DNA from: JAENVT01 sp031430695
GTDB lineage: Bacteria; Actinomycetota; Acidimicrobiia; Acidimicrobiales; Ilumatobacteraceae
Length of the DNA stretch: 20,360 nt
NCBI GenBank assembly: GCA_031430695.1
Contig: JANPBZ010000098.1
Coordinates: 1-20,360 of the forward strand
Reading direction: 5' to 3'
The position numbers and the translations under genes were made by a program. Positions 1 to 7,992 of the stretch are shown here, piece by piece. Numbering within the stretch: position 1 is the first letter of the stretch; every line of letters begins with the position of its first letter. The notes under the pieces are model-generated. The model saw only the letters and a list, made by a program, of their open reading frames with translations. It was not told the origin of the DNA and ran no database searches.

Positions 1-918
1 CCACGCTCGTGTGCCGAAGGTCGTGGAAACGGCATGACACTCCGGCGGCGGCCTGCGCCTTGGAGAAGTGGTGAGTCAGGAAGCTCGACGCCGTCAGAGG
101 GTTGCCCGCGGCGTTGGCGAACACCAAGGCATCGGGGCCCGGCTGCGCGAACGACTCGAGGTGGGCGGCCAACAGCGAGGCGGTGAATGGCGAGATGGTG
201 ATCGAACGCACGCCAGCCGCCGTCTTCGGCTCCTTCCGCAAGAACGACCGGTCCTCCAGCTGGACGAGCTGCTCGGTCACTCGGATCTTCCGATTCTTGA
301 GGTCGACTCTGCCGCGCCGCAGCCCTACCAACTCGCTCCAACGCATACCGGTATCGACTGCGACGTAGATCAGAGCCTGGTATCGCTCGCTGTGCGCGTC
401 GGCGAGTCGGATCACCTGGTCCCAGTCGAGGAACGTCATCTCCCGCTTCGGGACACGCGGCGGGTCGACGCGATCGCACGGGTTGGTCAGGATCTTCTGC
501 TTCTGAACGGCGACCTGGAGCATGCGGCGAAGGGTCCGGTAGTGCCGATGAACCGACGATGCGGCGATACCGCCGGCGATCTCGTCGTTCAACCAGTTCT
601 CGATCTCGTCGGCTGGCATTGCCCAAGTCGGTACGCACCGAATCGCGGCAGCACGTACTTGTCGAGGTCACGGCGATAGGTCTCCTGCGTCGTTGGCGAG
701 AGTCGCCGACACAGCGACAGGAACTCCTCGGCCCAGACCGCGAGCGGCGTGTCCGCATTGCGAGGATCGACCCACTGGCCGCGCACTCGATCGGCGTCAA
801 CTTGGCGAAGGAACCGTTCGGCGTCGGCCTTGCGTTCGAACGTGCGCGACTGGATCTTGCCGAGCGGGTCCGCGAATCGAGCTCGGTACTTGCCGCGTTG
901 CTTTTCGATGTGAGCCAC
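1..918 (-). pseudogene. Tyrosine-type site-specific integrase, frameshifted and cut by the window edge
   Basis: Integrase of a mobile element, catalysing site-specific recombination between element and chromosome. Translation starts at a GTG (916-918) preceded by AAGGAGG. The first 100 codons give an N-terminal arm-binding/SAM-like region (MAHIEKQRGKYRARF at the start, then SPTTQETYRRDL). At about 619-628 the reading frame must slip back one base, as if one base were missing, to continue as MPADEIENWLNDEIAGG. The rest then reads openly to base 1. The second frame carries the catalytic-domain landmarks: Arg in TGMRWSEL, a Lys in the KEPKTAAG hairpin, and the HDLRH box. The terminal catalytic Tyr lies beyond the window. 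The shift could be a real mutation or a sequencing error; no canonical slippery heptamer is evident. The gene lies 152 bp from the tRNA-Cys, the usual integrase position for an element inserted in a tRNA 3' end, so the element should extend leftward. Confidence 0.85.
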
Positions 919-938
919 TCGGTGCCTCCTTGTGACGT

Positions 939-959
939 GCGAGGGGTGAGCGAGGGGTG
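939..959. repeat. Two 10-bp direct repeats GCGAGGGGTG upstream of the integrase
   Basis: GCGAGGGGTG occurs at 939-948 and again at 950-959, one base apart, just upstream of the integrase start. Position between integrase and tRNA suggests an arm-type recombinase or excisionase binding site. That role is inferred from position only. Confidence 0.4.
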
Positions 960-996
960 GGACGAGCGCGAAATGGTGGCTATCAGACGTTCTTGA

Positions 997-1026
997 CGGT
1001 CACTCGCGGTCACTGCCGGTCACAAC
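997..1026. repeat. Three tandem 10-bp repeats CGGTCACNNN
   Basis: CGGTCACTCG (997-1006), CGGTCACTGC (1007-1016) and CGGTCACAAC (1017-1026) are head-to-tail on a 10-bp period, one helical turn. This places the conserved heptamer on one DNA face. The repeats lie between the integrase and the tRNA attachment region and touch the end of the tRNA terminator. An integrase arm site or excisionase site is the likeliest role; this is inference. Confidence 0.45.
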
Positions 1027-1067
1027 AAAAAGAACCTCTGACCTGGCACAATACCACGTCAGAGGTT
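1023..1067 (-). terminator. Intrinsic terminator of the tRNA-Cys gene
   Basis: Reading the minus strand after the tRNA, AACCTCTGAC (1067-1058) pairs perfectly with GTCAGAGGTT (1042-1033) across a 15-nt loop. It is followed at once by CTTTTTGTTGTG (about 1032-1023). A 10-bp stem plus U-tract a few bases after the tRNA 3' end is a textbook rho-independent terminator. Confidence 0.8.
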
Positions 1068-1070
1068 GAG

Positions 1071-1142
1071 AGGCGACGATGGGAATCGAACCCATGTACA
1101 GGGCTTTGCAGGCCCTTGCCTGAACCACTCGGCCACGTCGCC
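1071..1142 (-). tRNA. tRNA-Cys (anticodon GCA)
   Basis: The minus strand folds as a 72-nt tRNA. The acceptor stem is GGCGACG pairing with CGTCGCC, with discriminator U. The anticodon arm is AGGGC-CTGCAAA-GCCCT with GCA at the anticodon position, and the T arm contains GGTTCGATTCC. No CCA is encoded after the discriminator, as is common in actinobacteria. The 3' end faces the integrase gene, so its 3' part is the probable attachment core for the element on the left. The duplicate att copy would be outside the window. Confidence 0.93.
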
Positions 1143-1524
1143 GTGTCGGGTCACGATGCGCGACCAGGACATGACGCATCACGATACCTGGTGTTTGGGA
1201 GCCGCGGGGCTCGACCTGAGGGACAACTTGACGGTAGGGGTTACAGTGTGGATCGATCGACGGGGTTAGCAGACCGTCCCTCAGCTAACCCCGTCGGTCG
1301 AATTTTGAGCTGAAGACCCCGTCCCGATCCGCCGGTGAGGTGTCGCCGCCACGAGCAGGCCCGCTACGACCCGTCTGCTCGCTTCGACACTCACCGCCGA
1401 TCAGCTTTTTCGCCCTCAGTTGTGATCCGTCCACTTGTATGTGTATTACCCCGTCCGAGGGTCTGCTAGGTGCTTCTCCTCGACCTCCTGCATCGTGCCA
1501 CGGCGTAAGGAAATTGAAAAGCCA
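1143..1524. other. Intergenic region between the tRNA-Cys and the copper operon end
   Basis: About 380 bp with no convincing gene on either strand. It should hold the tRNA promoter (minus strand, upstream of 1142) and the 3' end of the copper operon transcript, but I could not fix a clear -35/-10 pair. The only strong structure is the inverted repeat at 1258-1296, listed separately. The short motif ACCCCGTC recurs at about 1288, 1315 and 1446. Confidence 0.6.
1258..1296. repeat. Perfect 13-bp inverted repeat, possible transcription terminator
   Basis: CGACGGGGTTAGC (1258-1270) is perfectly complementary to GCTAACCCCGTCG (1284-1296) across a 13-nt loop. On the plus strand it is followed by GTCGAATTTTGA, a weak T-rich run; on the minus strand no T-tract follows. 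It lies about 230 bp beyond the stop of the last gene of the copper operon, so it may end that transcript or insulate it from the tRNA. No protein-binding role can be excluded. Confidence 0.5.
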
Positions 1525-3285
1525 TCACGACCCAATTGGGTCGAACGACCTATCCCCAGCATCCGAGCTGATGACGCCTCGATCCGACCGGCTAAGGCGA
1601 CTGATCGCCCACCATCCGGCAGCGACTATCACGATCCACGCCATTGCGAGGCTCGCGGCGACGGGGGCCCATGATCGCGTCGACAGCACTCGGTCGGCAC
1701 GCGGCACCGGCGCGACATCGATGTCCCACGAGGCGACGAACGGCGAGACCGGGGCAGCGGGTCGCGTGACGTCAACCTGGATGCGGTACGTGCCGGGATT
1801 CGGGACGGATAGATCGGTCCACTCGACGAGGCCGTCGACCGGAACACCGTCTCGTTCGGCAACGACGGCTCCATCGGCCCCATTGACCCGGAGGGTAACC
1901 CTCTCCACCTGGCCCGGTGACGGTCGACGGGTGTCGAGCACGCGGACCTGCACCAGGTTGGGGCCCGGTCGAGCAGGATCGATCGAGGCGCTGACCGTCA
2001 AGTCGTCGAGATCCGACGTGACGACCTGTGGATCGTCGACGGGGAGTGGAAGGAACTGCTCGCCCCGTGCCGGAGCGGAGCTGGCCAGGACCGCAGCGAT
2101 CACGATGGCCAGGCCGGCCGCGGCGAGTTCGAACGGCAGCCGACGCGGGTCGTGACCACGACTGATTCGCCGGGCAGCGAGAGCCCCGAGAGCAGCGAGC
2201 GCCACGAGCAACCCAGCCTTCATCACGATTCGCTGTCCGTACGAGGTGTCGAGCAAGGCGGTAACCGTGACAGCAACGCGTCCGCTCAGCACGAGGCCGC
2301 TGGCACCGGTCACCGCAATGCCGATCGCGGCCAGCTTGCTGACCGCCGGCCACAGCTCACGGAGTTCGCCGTTGCGCCGGCTCAGCACCCACATCGCCGC
2401 CACCGCCCCGATCCACACGCACAACGACGCGACGTGCACAGCCCGCACAGCAACGCCGACGACGAACGACCCACCAATGCCGGCGTGACCGCCGAACGCA
2501 GCAGTGACCACGAACGCCACAGCGAGCAGCAGGAGAATTCGGGCCACGAACCGCTGTGCGTCGCCGGGCGCCTTGCGCAGCATCGTGGCGAACCAGCCGA
2601 TACCTATCGCCAGCTGCACGCCAACCAACGCTCGCCGCCCCGGGCCACTGCTCAAGATCAGACTGCGCCACCGGACTCGCTGAAACCCGACCGTGGCCGC
2701 GTCAGCGAGGAGCAGGCCGACCCAACCGACCGCGACAACGCCAGCACTTACGGCGACGAGGCGCGCCGCTTGGTCCAGGTCACGTCGTCCGCCGCGTACC
2801 AGCAGAGCGATGATCACCACTGCGCCGACCGCGAGAAGCAGGGCCGCGTCCGTCACGGCGCGCAGGGCGGTTGAGAGCCAGGAGCCGTCGACCTGCTCAC
2901 CCGACACCGATGGCGGTGCAGCGACGCCGATGCCGAACGAGATCGTGCCGACGGTCTTGTGCAGGTCCGCCGGATCGACCACCACATATTGAAGCAGGTA
3001 TGCGCCACGTTCCAGCGTCGGCAGATCGGCAAGCACCGTGAGGCCACCCTGCACGACGCTGAGCACGAGCTCGTCCGTCTGCGCTGAGCCGAGGCGAAGG
3101 AGCCGCACGGTGCTGGCTTCGCCCAGCACCTCCTCGCTGAACCGCAGCTCGGCCACCGGCGGCGACTCGGCCAAGACCGAGCCTTCGACTGGATTGGAAC
3201 CGAGCAGTGCCGCATGCGCGGACACAGGAGAGGCCGGCGCCATGACGGCGAGGGCGCATACCAGCGCCCCACACCACCGCCTCAT
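1525..3285 (-). CDS. CopC-CopD copper resistance/import fusion protein
   Basis: Membrane protein of 586 residues fusing a secreted CopC cupredoxin-like domain to a CopD membrane domain. The signal peptide ends at ASPVSA, leaving His24 as the mature N-terminal residue. In CopC proteins an N-terminal His with a later Asp/His binds Cu(II); here DPADLHK (His109) supplies the second part. Residues about 25-120 are CopC. About eight hydrophobic helices (140-405) form CopD, with His267 in GGHAG and His284 in RAVHVAS. Residues about 425-525 form an extra beta-rich extracytoplasmic domain, followed by a final helix (540-562). It is last in the six-gene operon, overlapping the upstream stop by 4 bp (ATGA). 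Known CopCD proteins move copper across the inner membrane. Next to three cupredoxin proteins, copper supply to these is the likely job, though detoxification is possible. Confidence 0.85.
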   Translation of the reverse strand: MRRWCGALVCALAVMAPASPVSAHAALLGSNPVEGSVLAESPPVAELRFSEEVLGEASTVRLLRLGSAQTDELVLSVVQGGLTVLADLPTLERGAYLLQYVVVDPADLHKTVGTISFGIGVAAPPSVSGEQVDGSWLSTALRAVTDAALLLAVGAVVIIALLVRGGRRDLDQAARLVAVSAGVVAVGWVGLLLADAATVGFQRVRWRSLILSSGPGRRALVGVQLAIGIGWFATMLRKAPGDAQRFVARILLLLAVAFVVTAAFGGHAGIGGSFVVGVAVRAVHVASLCVWIGAVAAMWVLSRRNGELRELWPAVSKLAAIGIAVTGASGLVLSGRVAVTVTALLDTSYGQRIVMKAGLLVALAALGALAARRISRGHDPRRLPFELAAAGLAIVIAAVLASSAPARGEQFLPLPVDDPQVVTSDLDDLTVSASIDPARPGPNLVQVRVLDTRRPSPGQVERVTLRVNGADGAVVAERDGVPVDGLVEWTDLSVPNPGTYRIQVDVTRPAAPVSPFVASWDIDVAPVPRADRVLSTRSWAPVAASLAMAWIVIVAAGWWAISRLSRSDRGVISSDAGDRSFDPIGS

Positions 3286-3776
3286 TCGAGAATCACGCCA
3301 CCCAACGATAGTTCGCCCACGACAATCGAAACCTGATCACCGACGTGCAGGAGGTTGAGTGAGTTGGCCAACAACACGTAACCCGTGCGGCCAGCGACAG
3401 GTTTCGCAGTCGAGTGACCATGGCCCACCATGCCCGGCGTATCGAACCGTATACCTCGAACATCGAGCACGGGCGACACGCCTTCGTCGTGAATCGATTC
3501 TGCCTTTGCCGCATCGATGATCTGATATTGGATCTGGACCATGCCGCCGGCAGCGGTCAGGTGCGCCCCAAGCAGGCGAACGCCGTGTCGGTCCTCGATC
3601 GCCGGGGACGTTGGCGTGATCCCTGTCCGGGCCGGGCTATCGCCTTGGGTCCTCGCCTCGCTCCACACGAAGACTGCGACCAGTGCAAGAGCCCCGCAGA
3701 TCAGGGCGAGGAACCCTTGCCGACGTCGGGCAGACGTCGGCAAGGGTTCACTTTCCTGTAGGCGAGAACGTGTCAT
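3282..3776 (-). CDS. Unknown membrane-anchored protein with GHGH motif, possible copper-handling protein
   Basis: Protein of 164 residues that I cannot assign to a named family with certainty. A short basic N-terminus (ARRRQ) precedes one hydrophobic helix at about 21-39, then an extracytoplasmic beta-rich domain. Candidate metal ligands are His64, His96, Met116 and the pair His119/His121 in MVGHGHS. The ATG at 3776 is preferred over an in-frame ATG at 3848, because the latter would put 24 extra codons over the end of the upstream gene and precede the anchor with an unrelated alanine-rich stretch. The preferred start leaves an 11-bp gap and no strong Shine-Dalgarno, suggesting translational coupling. 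It overlaps the CopCD gene by 4 bp. Position and histidines suggest copper handling; this is inference. Codons 8-21 contain a perfect 16-bp inverted repeat. Confidence 0.75.
   Translation of the reverse strand: MTRSRLQESEPLPTSARRRQGFLALICGALALVAVFVWSEARTQGDSPARTGITPTSPAIEDRHGVRLLGAHLTAAGGMVQIQYQIIDAAKAESIHDEGVSPVLDVRGIRFDTPGMVGHGHSTAKPVAGRTGYVLLANSLNLLHVGDQVSIVVGELSLGGVILE
3711..3749. repeat. Perfect 16-bp inverted repeat inside the 5' coding region
   Basis: GAACCCTTGCCGACGT (3711-3726) is exactly complementary to ACGTCGGCAAGGGTTC (3734-3749) with a 7-nt loop. In the mRNA it forms a very stable hairpin starting about 28 nt after the ATG at 3776, encoding EPLPTSARRRQGF. It lacks a following U-tract, so an ordinary terminator is unlikely. 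It could slow translation or limit transcription into the last two genes. Confidence 0.75.
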
Positions 3777-3787
3777 CGTTGCGGTGC

Positions 3788-6541
3788 TCACGGCAGCAGC
3801 TGGTACACAGCACTCCACTGCCCCAGCGAGTTCTGCACCCGCACCCATAGGTTGTCGCCCGGCGGGATCGTCGGACGAGGTGTCAAGGTCGCCGTTGCGA
3901 CTGCGCCGCCGGTGAACGTCATCGGAGTGAAGGGCCCGGCTGAGGTGAGTCCGACTCTGTACTCGATGGCAGCAATGGTCACACCTACGCCGTATGCGGT
4001 GCCCGTGACAGCCAAGGTGCCGCCCGGACCGGAGCTGTCGTAGGTCACCGTGGTGACCTGCGGAAGCGCCGAGACGATGTCGAGGAAGGTCGGCGCCGTG
4101 GCTGTGCCCCAGTTACCAGCCTTGTCCTGGGCCCTGATGTAGATGGGGTGATTACCAGGGGTCAGGCTGCGCACTGACGACAGCGGGATGTCGGCGTAGA
4201 CATCCTCATTGCCGGCCAGCGGGCCGAACTCGCCATCAACCGGAGAGAACAGGAAGCCAGTGCCTTCTGCTTCGACCGTGTCGATGAAACCTTCGACCTT
4301 GCCAACACCCGACACTCCGTCACTGACGGTGGCGAAGATACGCACGACCTCGAGGAAGTTCTCGACGCCGTTGTACCCCAAGGTGCCGTCATTCGGCCCC
4401 GATGGATCGGTCGATGCCGACACCGTTGTTGGGTCGGTGAAGTCAACCACCAAGTCGGCCGAGCCGCAGAGGCTTGCCGGTGAGGCGGGCAGGCTTGCGC
4501 CGTCGTTGCTCCACACGCCACGGCTGTCGACAGCGGCGACATGCACGGTGTGCGTGCCTTCGCTGAGCCCAGCAACATAGGCCGATGGAATGGTGCCTGA
4601 CACCTCGGCGATGGCCTGCACGGCATTGATACCGAGCAGATAGTTGCCCGGACCGGCGACCGGCTGCAGCGTGTAGTCGGGGCACGTGTCGATCGATGCA
4701 TTGCCCTGGACGACTTCGTCGGATCCCGTCAAGCTGGCATCGGCGGTCGCTCGGATGCTGACCTCGACGGAGCCGTTGGTGTACGCCGGATCCAGCTCGA
4801 CGGGGCGCACGACTGGGCCGGCACGGTCGATCGAGAAACCGATACCGGTTGGGTCGCCGTAGGCCGACGAGCCATCGGTCAGCTGCACCCAGAGGATGTG
4901 CGTGCCGTTGGCCAGGTGGCTCAACTCGGCAGCCGGGACGATGCCTTCGAAGGTGGAGGCAAACGCGTCCACCGATGTGAGGGCATTGGGACTGCCCCCG
5001 AGCAGCGCAGCACCCGGGTCGTCGATCGAGAACGTGCCACCGGTTGCGGCGACCACTCCCGATGGAATGGTTATGGTGCCGCCGATGACCAGGTCGGTCG
5101 CTCCGGCGGACAAGTCCGGCGTGATCGAATTGATCTGAGCGATCGGTCCGGCGACATCGGCGAAGTGGCCGACTATCGAAATGTGAAACACGTGAGGATC
5201 GGCACCGGTCACCGTTGCACCCGACACCAGGAGCGTTGTCGCTCCTCCGTCGAAGCCGGCGCTCACGGCTGCACCAGCTCCAGAAACCACCGTGGCGGCT
5301 ACCGAGTCCGCGACCATGCCCGGAGTCAGGGAGATCGCCTCGTCAAGGGAGTAGGAGGCGTCGGCGCCGGTGTTGCTCACGGTCAGGTCGTAATCGATCT
5401 GCACGTCGCCGCCGCCGAGGTTGGCCGTTGTCTCAGCTGACCTGGCTACCGTCACCAATGGCTCGAGCGATGTCAGCGTTTCAGTCGTCGTAAATCCGGC
5501 GGACTGCCACACAGTGAGGAACGTCATTGCGGGCGCAGCCGAGTTGGCGCCGGGTTGCAACACCTGATCGCTGAGTGCGTAGCGGTAGGTCGCCTTGGCA
5601 TCAGTGGGCACCGTCACGATGGCGTCGACCGTCTGGCCGACGTTCAATGGCACCACGACATCGGACGACGCGTGCACCAATGGGTTCGAGTCGCGGCCGA
5701 CGATGAGCTGGCGGGTTCCCGACAAGCCCATCGAGTGGTCCGATAGGCCGAGGTTGGCATAGCGGATCAGCACGCGGTGGCCCGCCTGGGTATCGATCAC
5801 CTCGGTGTCAGGAAACACCTTGCCGTTGATCAGGTGATAGGTCGGGTCGAAGTCGGTCATGTCGAACAGCAGCGGATCAGGGGCCGTTGCCAGATTCGGG
5901 TCGAGGTCGTTGGTGGCCAGCAAGGCTTCGTCATCGAAGTCGCCGACGAGGTCGTCGTATGCACAGCCGCCGAGTGGCACCACCGGACACGTTGTCGGGC
6001 GGACGATCAGCACGCCAGCCAGACCCATGGCGACCTGCAGGTTGCCACGTGGTGTCGATGCGCTGGCCCGGTAGATCGACGTCCCGACCTGAGTGGCCTT
6101 GAATGTGACCGAGTCAGTGACACCAGTGCCAATCGTCGGCGAGGTGTGCACGTCGCTCGCGGCCACGCTCGGCAACTCCAGTTTCAAGTCTCCTGCGCCG
6201 AGCGGAAGGCTGTTGGTCACGGCAATGCTGACTTCGTCACCTTGATTGACGACGATGGTGGGCCCAGGCAGGTTGACCGTCCCCGTCGATGTGCGGAAGC
6301 CCCACACGTTGAGGGTTTGCACCGTGCCGGCTTGCGCCGTCAGGGCGCAGGTCGCACCGCAGTCACCAATGACCTGCTGCACCGGCACCGGGTTGTCACC
6401 CGTGATGATCATGCCCGCCGGGTCGACGAGCCGTTGCTGGATGGTTGCTCCATTGGCGGTGAAGCTGATGGTTCCGGCGGCTAGTGCCGCCGCACCCGCC
6501 GCAATGGCGACGAGAGAATGAAGTTTCGTGAAGGTTCGCAT
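3788..6541 (-). CDS. Secreted cupredoxin-fold protein, multicopper-oxidase-like without copper ligands, with Ig-like tail
   Basis: Secreted protein of 917 residues with a Sec signal peptide (1-31) and AGGAG 7 nt before its ATG. Residues about 60-183 and 230-345 are two cupredoxin domains homologous to those of the two upstream proteins. Shared landmarks are PGPTIVVNQGDEVSI, MGLAGVLIVRP and HLINGKVFPD followed by VLIRYANLGL. The copper motifs are gone: where the first paralogue has an HCH box, this one has RASA; where HxH is expected in domain 2 it has DHSMGLSG (only His269 remains). Residues about 350-490 look like a conserved-repeat/DUF11-type beta domain. Residues 490-917 hold further Ig/fibronectin-like repeats, with DRAGPVV and QDKAGNWGTA typical of cell-surface beta-sandwich repeats. 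It starts 9 bp after the preceding stop. I infer a structural subunit of the copper protein complex rather than an enzyme. Confidence 0.82.
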   Translation of the reverse strand: MRTFTKLHSLVAIAAGAAALAAGTISFTANGATIQQRLVDPAGMIITGDNPVPVQQVIGDCGATCALTAQAGTVQTLNVWGFRTSTGTVNLPGPTIVVNQGDEVSIAVTNSLPLGAGDLKLELPSVAASDVHTSPTIGTGVTDSVTFKATQVGTSIYRASASTPRGNLQVAMGLAGVLIVRPTTCPVVPLGGCAYDDLVGDFDDEALLATNDLDPNLATAPDPLLFDMTDFDPTYHLINGKVFPDTEVIDTQAGHRVLIRYANLGLSDHSMGLSGTRQLIVGRDSNPLVHASSDVVVPLNVGQTVDAIVTVPTDAKATYRYALSDQVLQPGANSAAPAMTFLTVWQSAGFTTTETLTSLEPLVTVARSAETTANLGGGDVQIDYDLTVSNTGADASYSLDEAISLTPGMVADSVAATVVSGAGAAVSAGFDGGATTLLVSGATVTGADPHVFHISIVGHFADVAGPIAQINSITPDLSAGATDLVIGGTITIPSGVVAATGGTFSIDDPGAALLGGSPNALTSVDAFASTFEGIVPAAELSHLANGTHILWVQLTDGSSAYGDPTGIGFSIDRAGPVVRPVELDPAYTNGSVEVSIRATADASLTGSDEVVQGNASIDTCPDYTLQPVAGPGNYLLGINAVQAIAEVSGTIPSAYVAGLSEGTHTVHVAAVDSRGVWSNDGASLPASPASLCGSADLVVDFTDPTTVSASTDPSGPNDGTLGYNGVENFLEVVRIFATVSDGVSGVGKVEGFIDTVEAEGTGFLFSPVDGEFGPLAGNEDVYADIPLSSVRSLTPGNHPIYIRAQDKAGNWGTATAPTFLDIVSALPQVTTVTYDSSGPGGTLAVTGTAYGVGVTIAAIEYRVGLTSAGPFTPMTFTGGAVATATLTPRPTIPPGDNLWVRVQNSLGQWSAVYQLLP

Positions 6542-6550
6542 CGCCGTCTC

Positions 6551-7960
6551 CTAGGAGTTTCCGCAGTTGGCTGAATCGGACGGATCAACACGTATCAACG
6601 TGAGCTGGCCACCGAAGGCCGCCCCGTAGTTCGTGGATTCCGCCAGGTTGTGGTTGTGAGCGACGTGGTAGTACTCGCCGCAGGCGTTCTTGCCCTGGAC
6701 TTCAGGGTTGAGGACACCGGTGTCACCGAGGAACGGCGAGCCGCTCCAGTAGTCACCCTCGGCGAGGTTCTGTGCCGACGGAATCGCGACCGGTGGGTTG
6801 AGGTACTCGGGATCGCCCACGGTGTTGTAGTCCTCGATGTTCTCCCACGTGAAGGTGGCGTCGATCGTGCTGCCAGGCTCGACCACGATCGCGAACTTCT
6901 CGACCGACAAGTCGGTGGTGCCGTCAGCGAGCAGTCGGCCGTCCTTGGCAATCACATTCTCGTGGTTGCTGTGCGGGTGGAAGGGATACGACTCGCCGCC
7001 GACCGCCAGGTAGCGGATCAACGCCGGCAACGGGTTGGCTACCGGGTCGTACGGCTCGACATGAGCCAGGGCGCCATACGGCTGAGTGGGCAGCCATGCT
7101 GCTCCGTTCGGTGCGAGCACGTCGGGGAACGAGCGGCCGTTGATCATGAAGTAGCGCGGCTTCCAGTTGGCCTGATAGTCGGCCGAATAGCGCACTCCGG
7201 ACTCTTCGACCGCGTAGTGCACGTCGGGGTCGAGCTCGGTGAGCATCACCATGTATTCGTGTTCGGCGGAGTAGAACGTCGACTGGTCGTTGTAGGCCAG
7301 GCGAGCATAGGGCTGCTCATCTGCCGGCAAGGCAGCCACGAACACTGGATCGATGACCGTCGACGGATGAATGATCACCGCGCCGACGAGGCCCATCTCG
7401 ATCTGCAACTGCTGGTCGGTACCGCTCTGGTAGAGGTACGTGCCCGGCTCGTCCGCGGTGAACGAGTAGGTGATCGACTGCAGTGGATCGGCTGCGTCGG
7501 TCAACGACTCGAGGTTGCCGAGAGCGTCGAACTGAGCCTGAGCCGGTCGTCCGTTGACCTTGACGTTGTCGATTCCGACGAACTGAGCCGAGGTGGTGAC
7601 CGGCAACTCATTTCGCAGCGTCACCGTGACCGTGTCACCTTGGTCGGCGCAGAGCACCGGTCCCGGGTACTGGAAATCGCCGTTGGCGCTGGAGTAGCTC
7701 CACATCACCATGCTGTTGCCGTCTGGCATGTTGACGAGCCCGCTCTTGGCGGTGAGCACGAAGTTCTTCACCCCGTCCGCGATGCCGTCGGGATCGGCGC
7801 ATTGAATGCCCTCGGCCGTGACCGGGGCTGCACCGATCGGCGCTGGCGCCGTGGTGACCATGGTGGCGCTGAACACACCGGCGGATGCGAGTAGCAAAGC
7901 GCCTACTCGTACTCCACTTCGGCGCGCCCGGCGCCGAGCGGCTGTCGGCTCTGAATACAT
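6551..7960 (-). CDS. Two-domain multicopper-oxidase-like protein lacking the type 1 copper cysteine
   Basis: Secreted protein of 469 residues. Its N-terminus is arginine-rich (ARRRARRSG), followed by a hydrophobic signal segment. Domain 1 (about 55-200) keeps the cupredoxin scaffold (YPGPVLCADQGD, EMGLVGAVIIHP) but reads YLYQSG where a multicopper oxidase has HCH. Domain 2 (about 270-460) has FMINGRSFPD, an HxH pair in FHPHSNH (His328, His330) and a second in HVAHNHN (His435, His437). No Cys sits between the latter, and the type 1 His position is Tyr. Those pairs suit half of a trinuclear copper cluster. The start at 7960 is preferred because GAAGGGACGGG lies just upstream, the same leader as the first gene of the operon. 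An in-frame ATG at 7990, only 2 bp after the previous stop, would add 10 residues. Alone it is unlikely to be an active oxidase; pairing with the preceding gene product is inferred. Confidence 0.82.
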   Translation of the reverse strand: MYSEPTAARRRARRSGVRVGALLLASAGVFSATMVTTAPAPIGAAPVTAEGIQCADPDGIADGVKNFVLTAKSGLVNMPDGNSMVMWSYSSANGDFQYPGPVLCADQGDTVTVTLRNELPVTTSAQFVGIDNVKVNGRPAQAQFDALGNLESLTDAADPLQSITYSFTADEPGTYLYQSGTDQQLQIEMGLVGAVIIHPSTVIDPVFVAALPADEQPYARLAYNDQSTFYSAEHEYMVMLTELDPDVHYAVEESGVRYSADYQANWKPRYFMINGRSFPDVLAPNGAAWLPTQPYGALAHVEPYDPVANPLPALIRYLAVGGESYPFHPHSNHENVIAKDGRLLADGTTDLSVEKFAIVVEPGSTIDATFTWENIEDYNTVGDPEYLNPPVAIPSAQNLAEGDYWSGSPFLGDTGVLNPEVQGKNACGEYYHVAHNHNLAESTNYGAAFGGQLTLIRVDPSDSANCGNS

Positions 7961-7992
7961 CGAACCCGTCCCTTCTCGATTCGTTTTCATCT

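Noticed and set aside
619..628. Programmed -1 frameshifting in the integrase
   Set aside because: The junction GGGCAATG has no X-XXY-YYZ slippery heptamer, and integrases of this type are not known to need it. A mutation or sequencing error is simpler.
1529..1542. GACCCAATTGGGTC palindrome at the end of the CopC-CopD gene as a terminator
   Set aside because: The stem would be only five base pairs with a four-base loop, lies in the coding end, and the following CTTTTC run is short and distant. Too weak to annotate.
1340..2874. Plus-strand open frames of 271 and 240 codons over the CopC-CopD gene
   Set aside because: They are antisense to membrane helices and a signal peptide, with low-complexity Ser/Thr/Arg and His/Gln-rich products.
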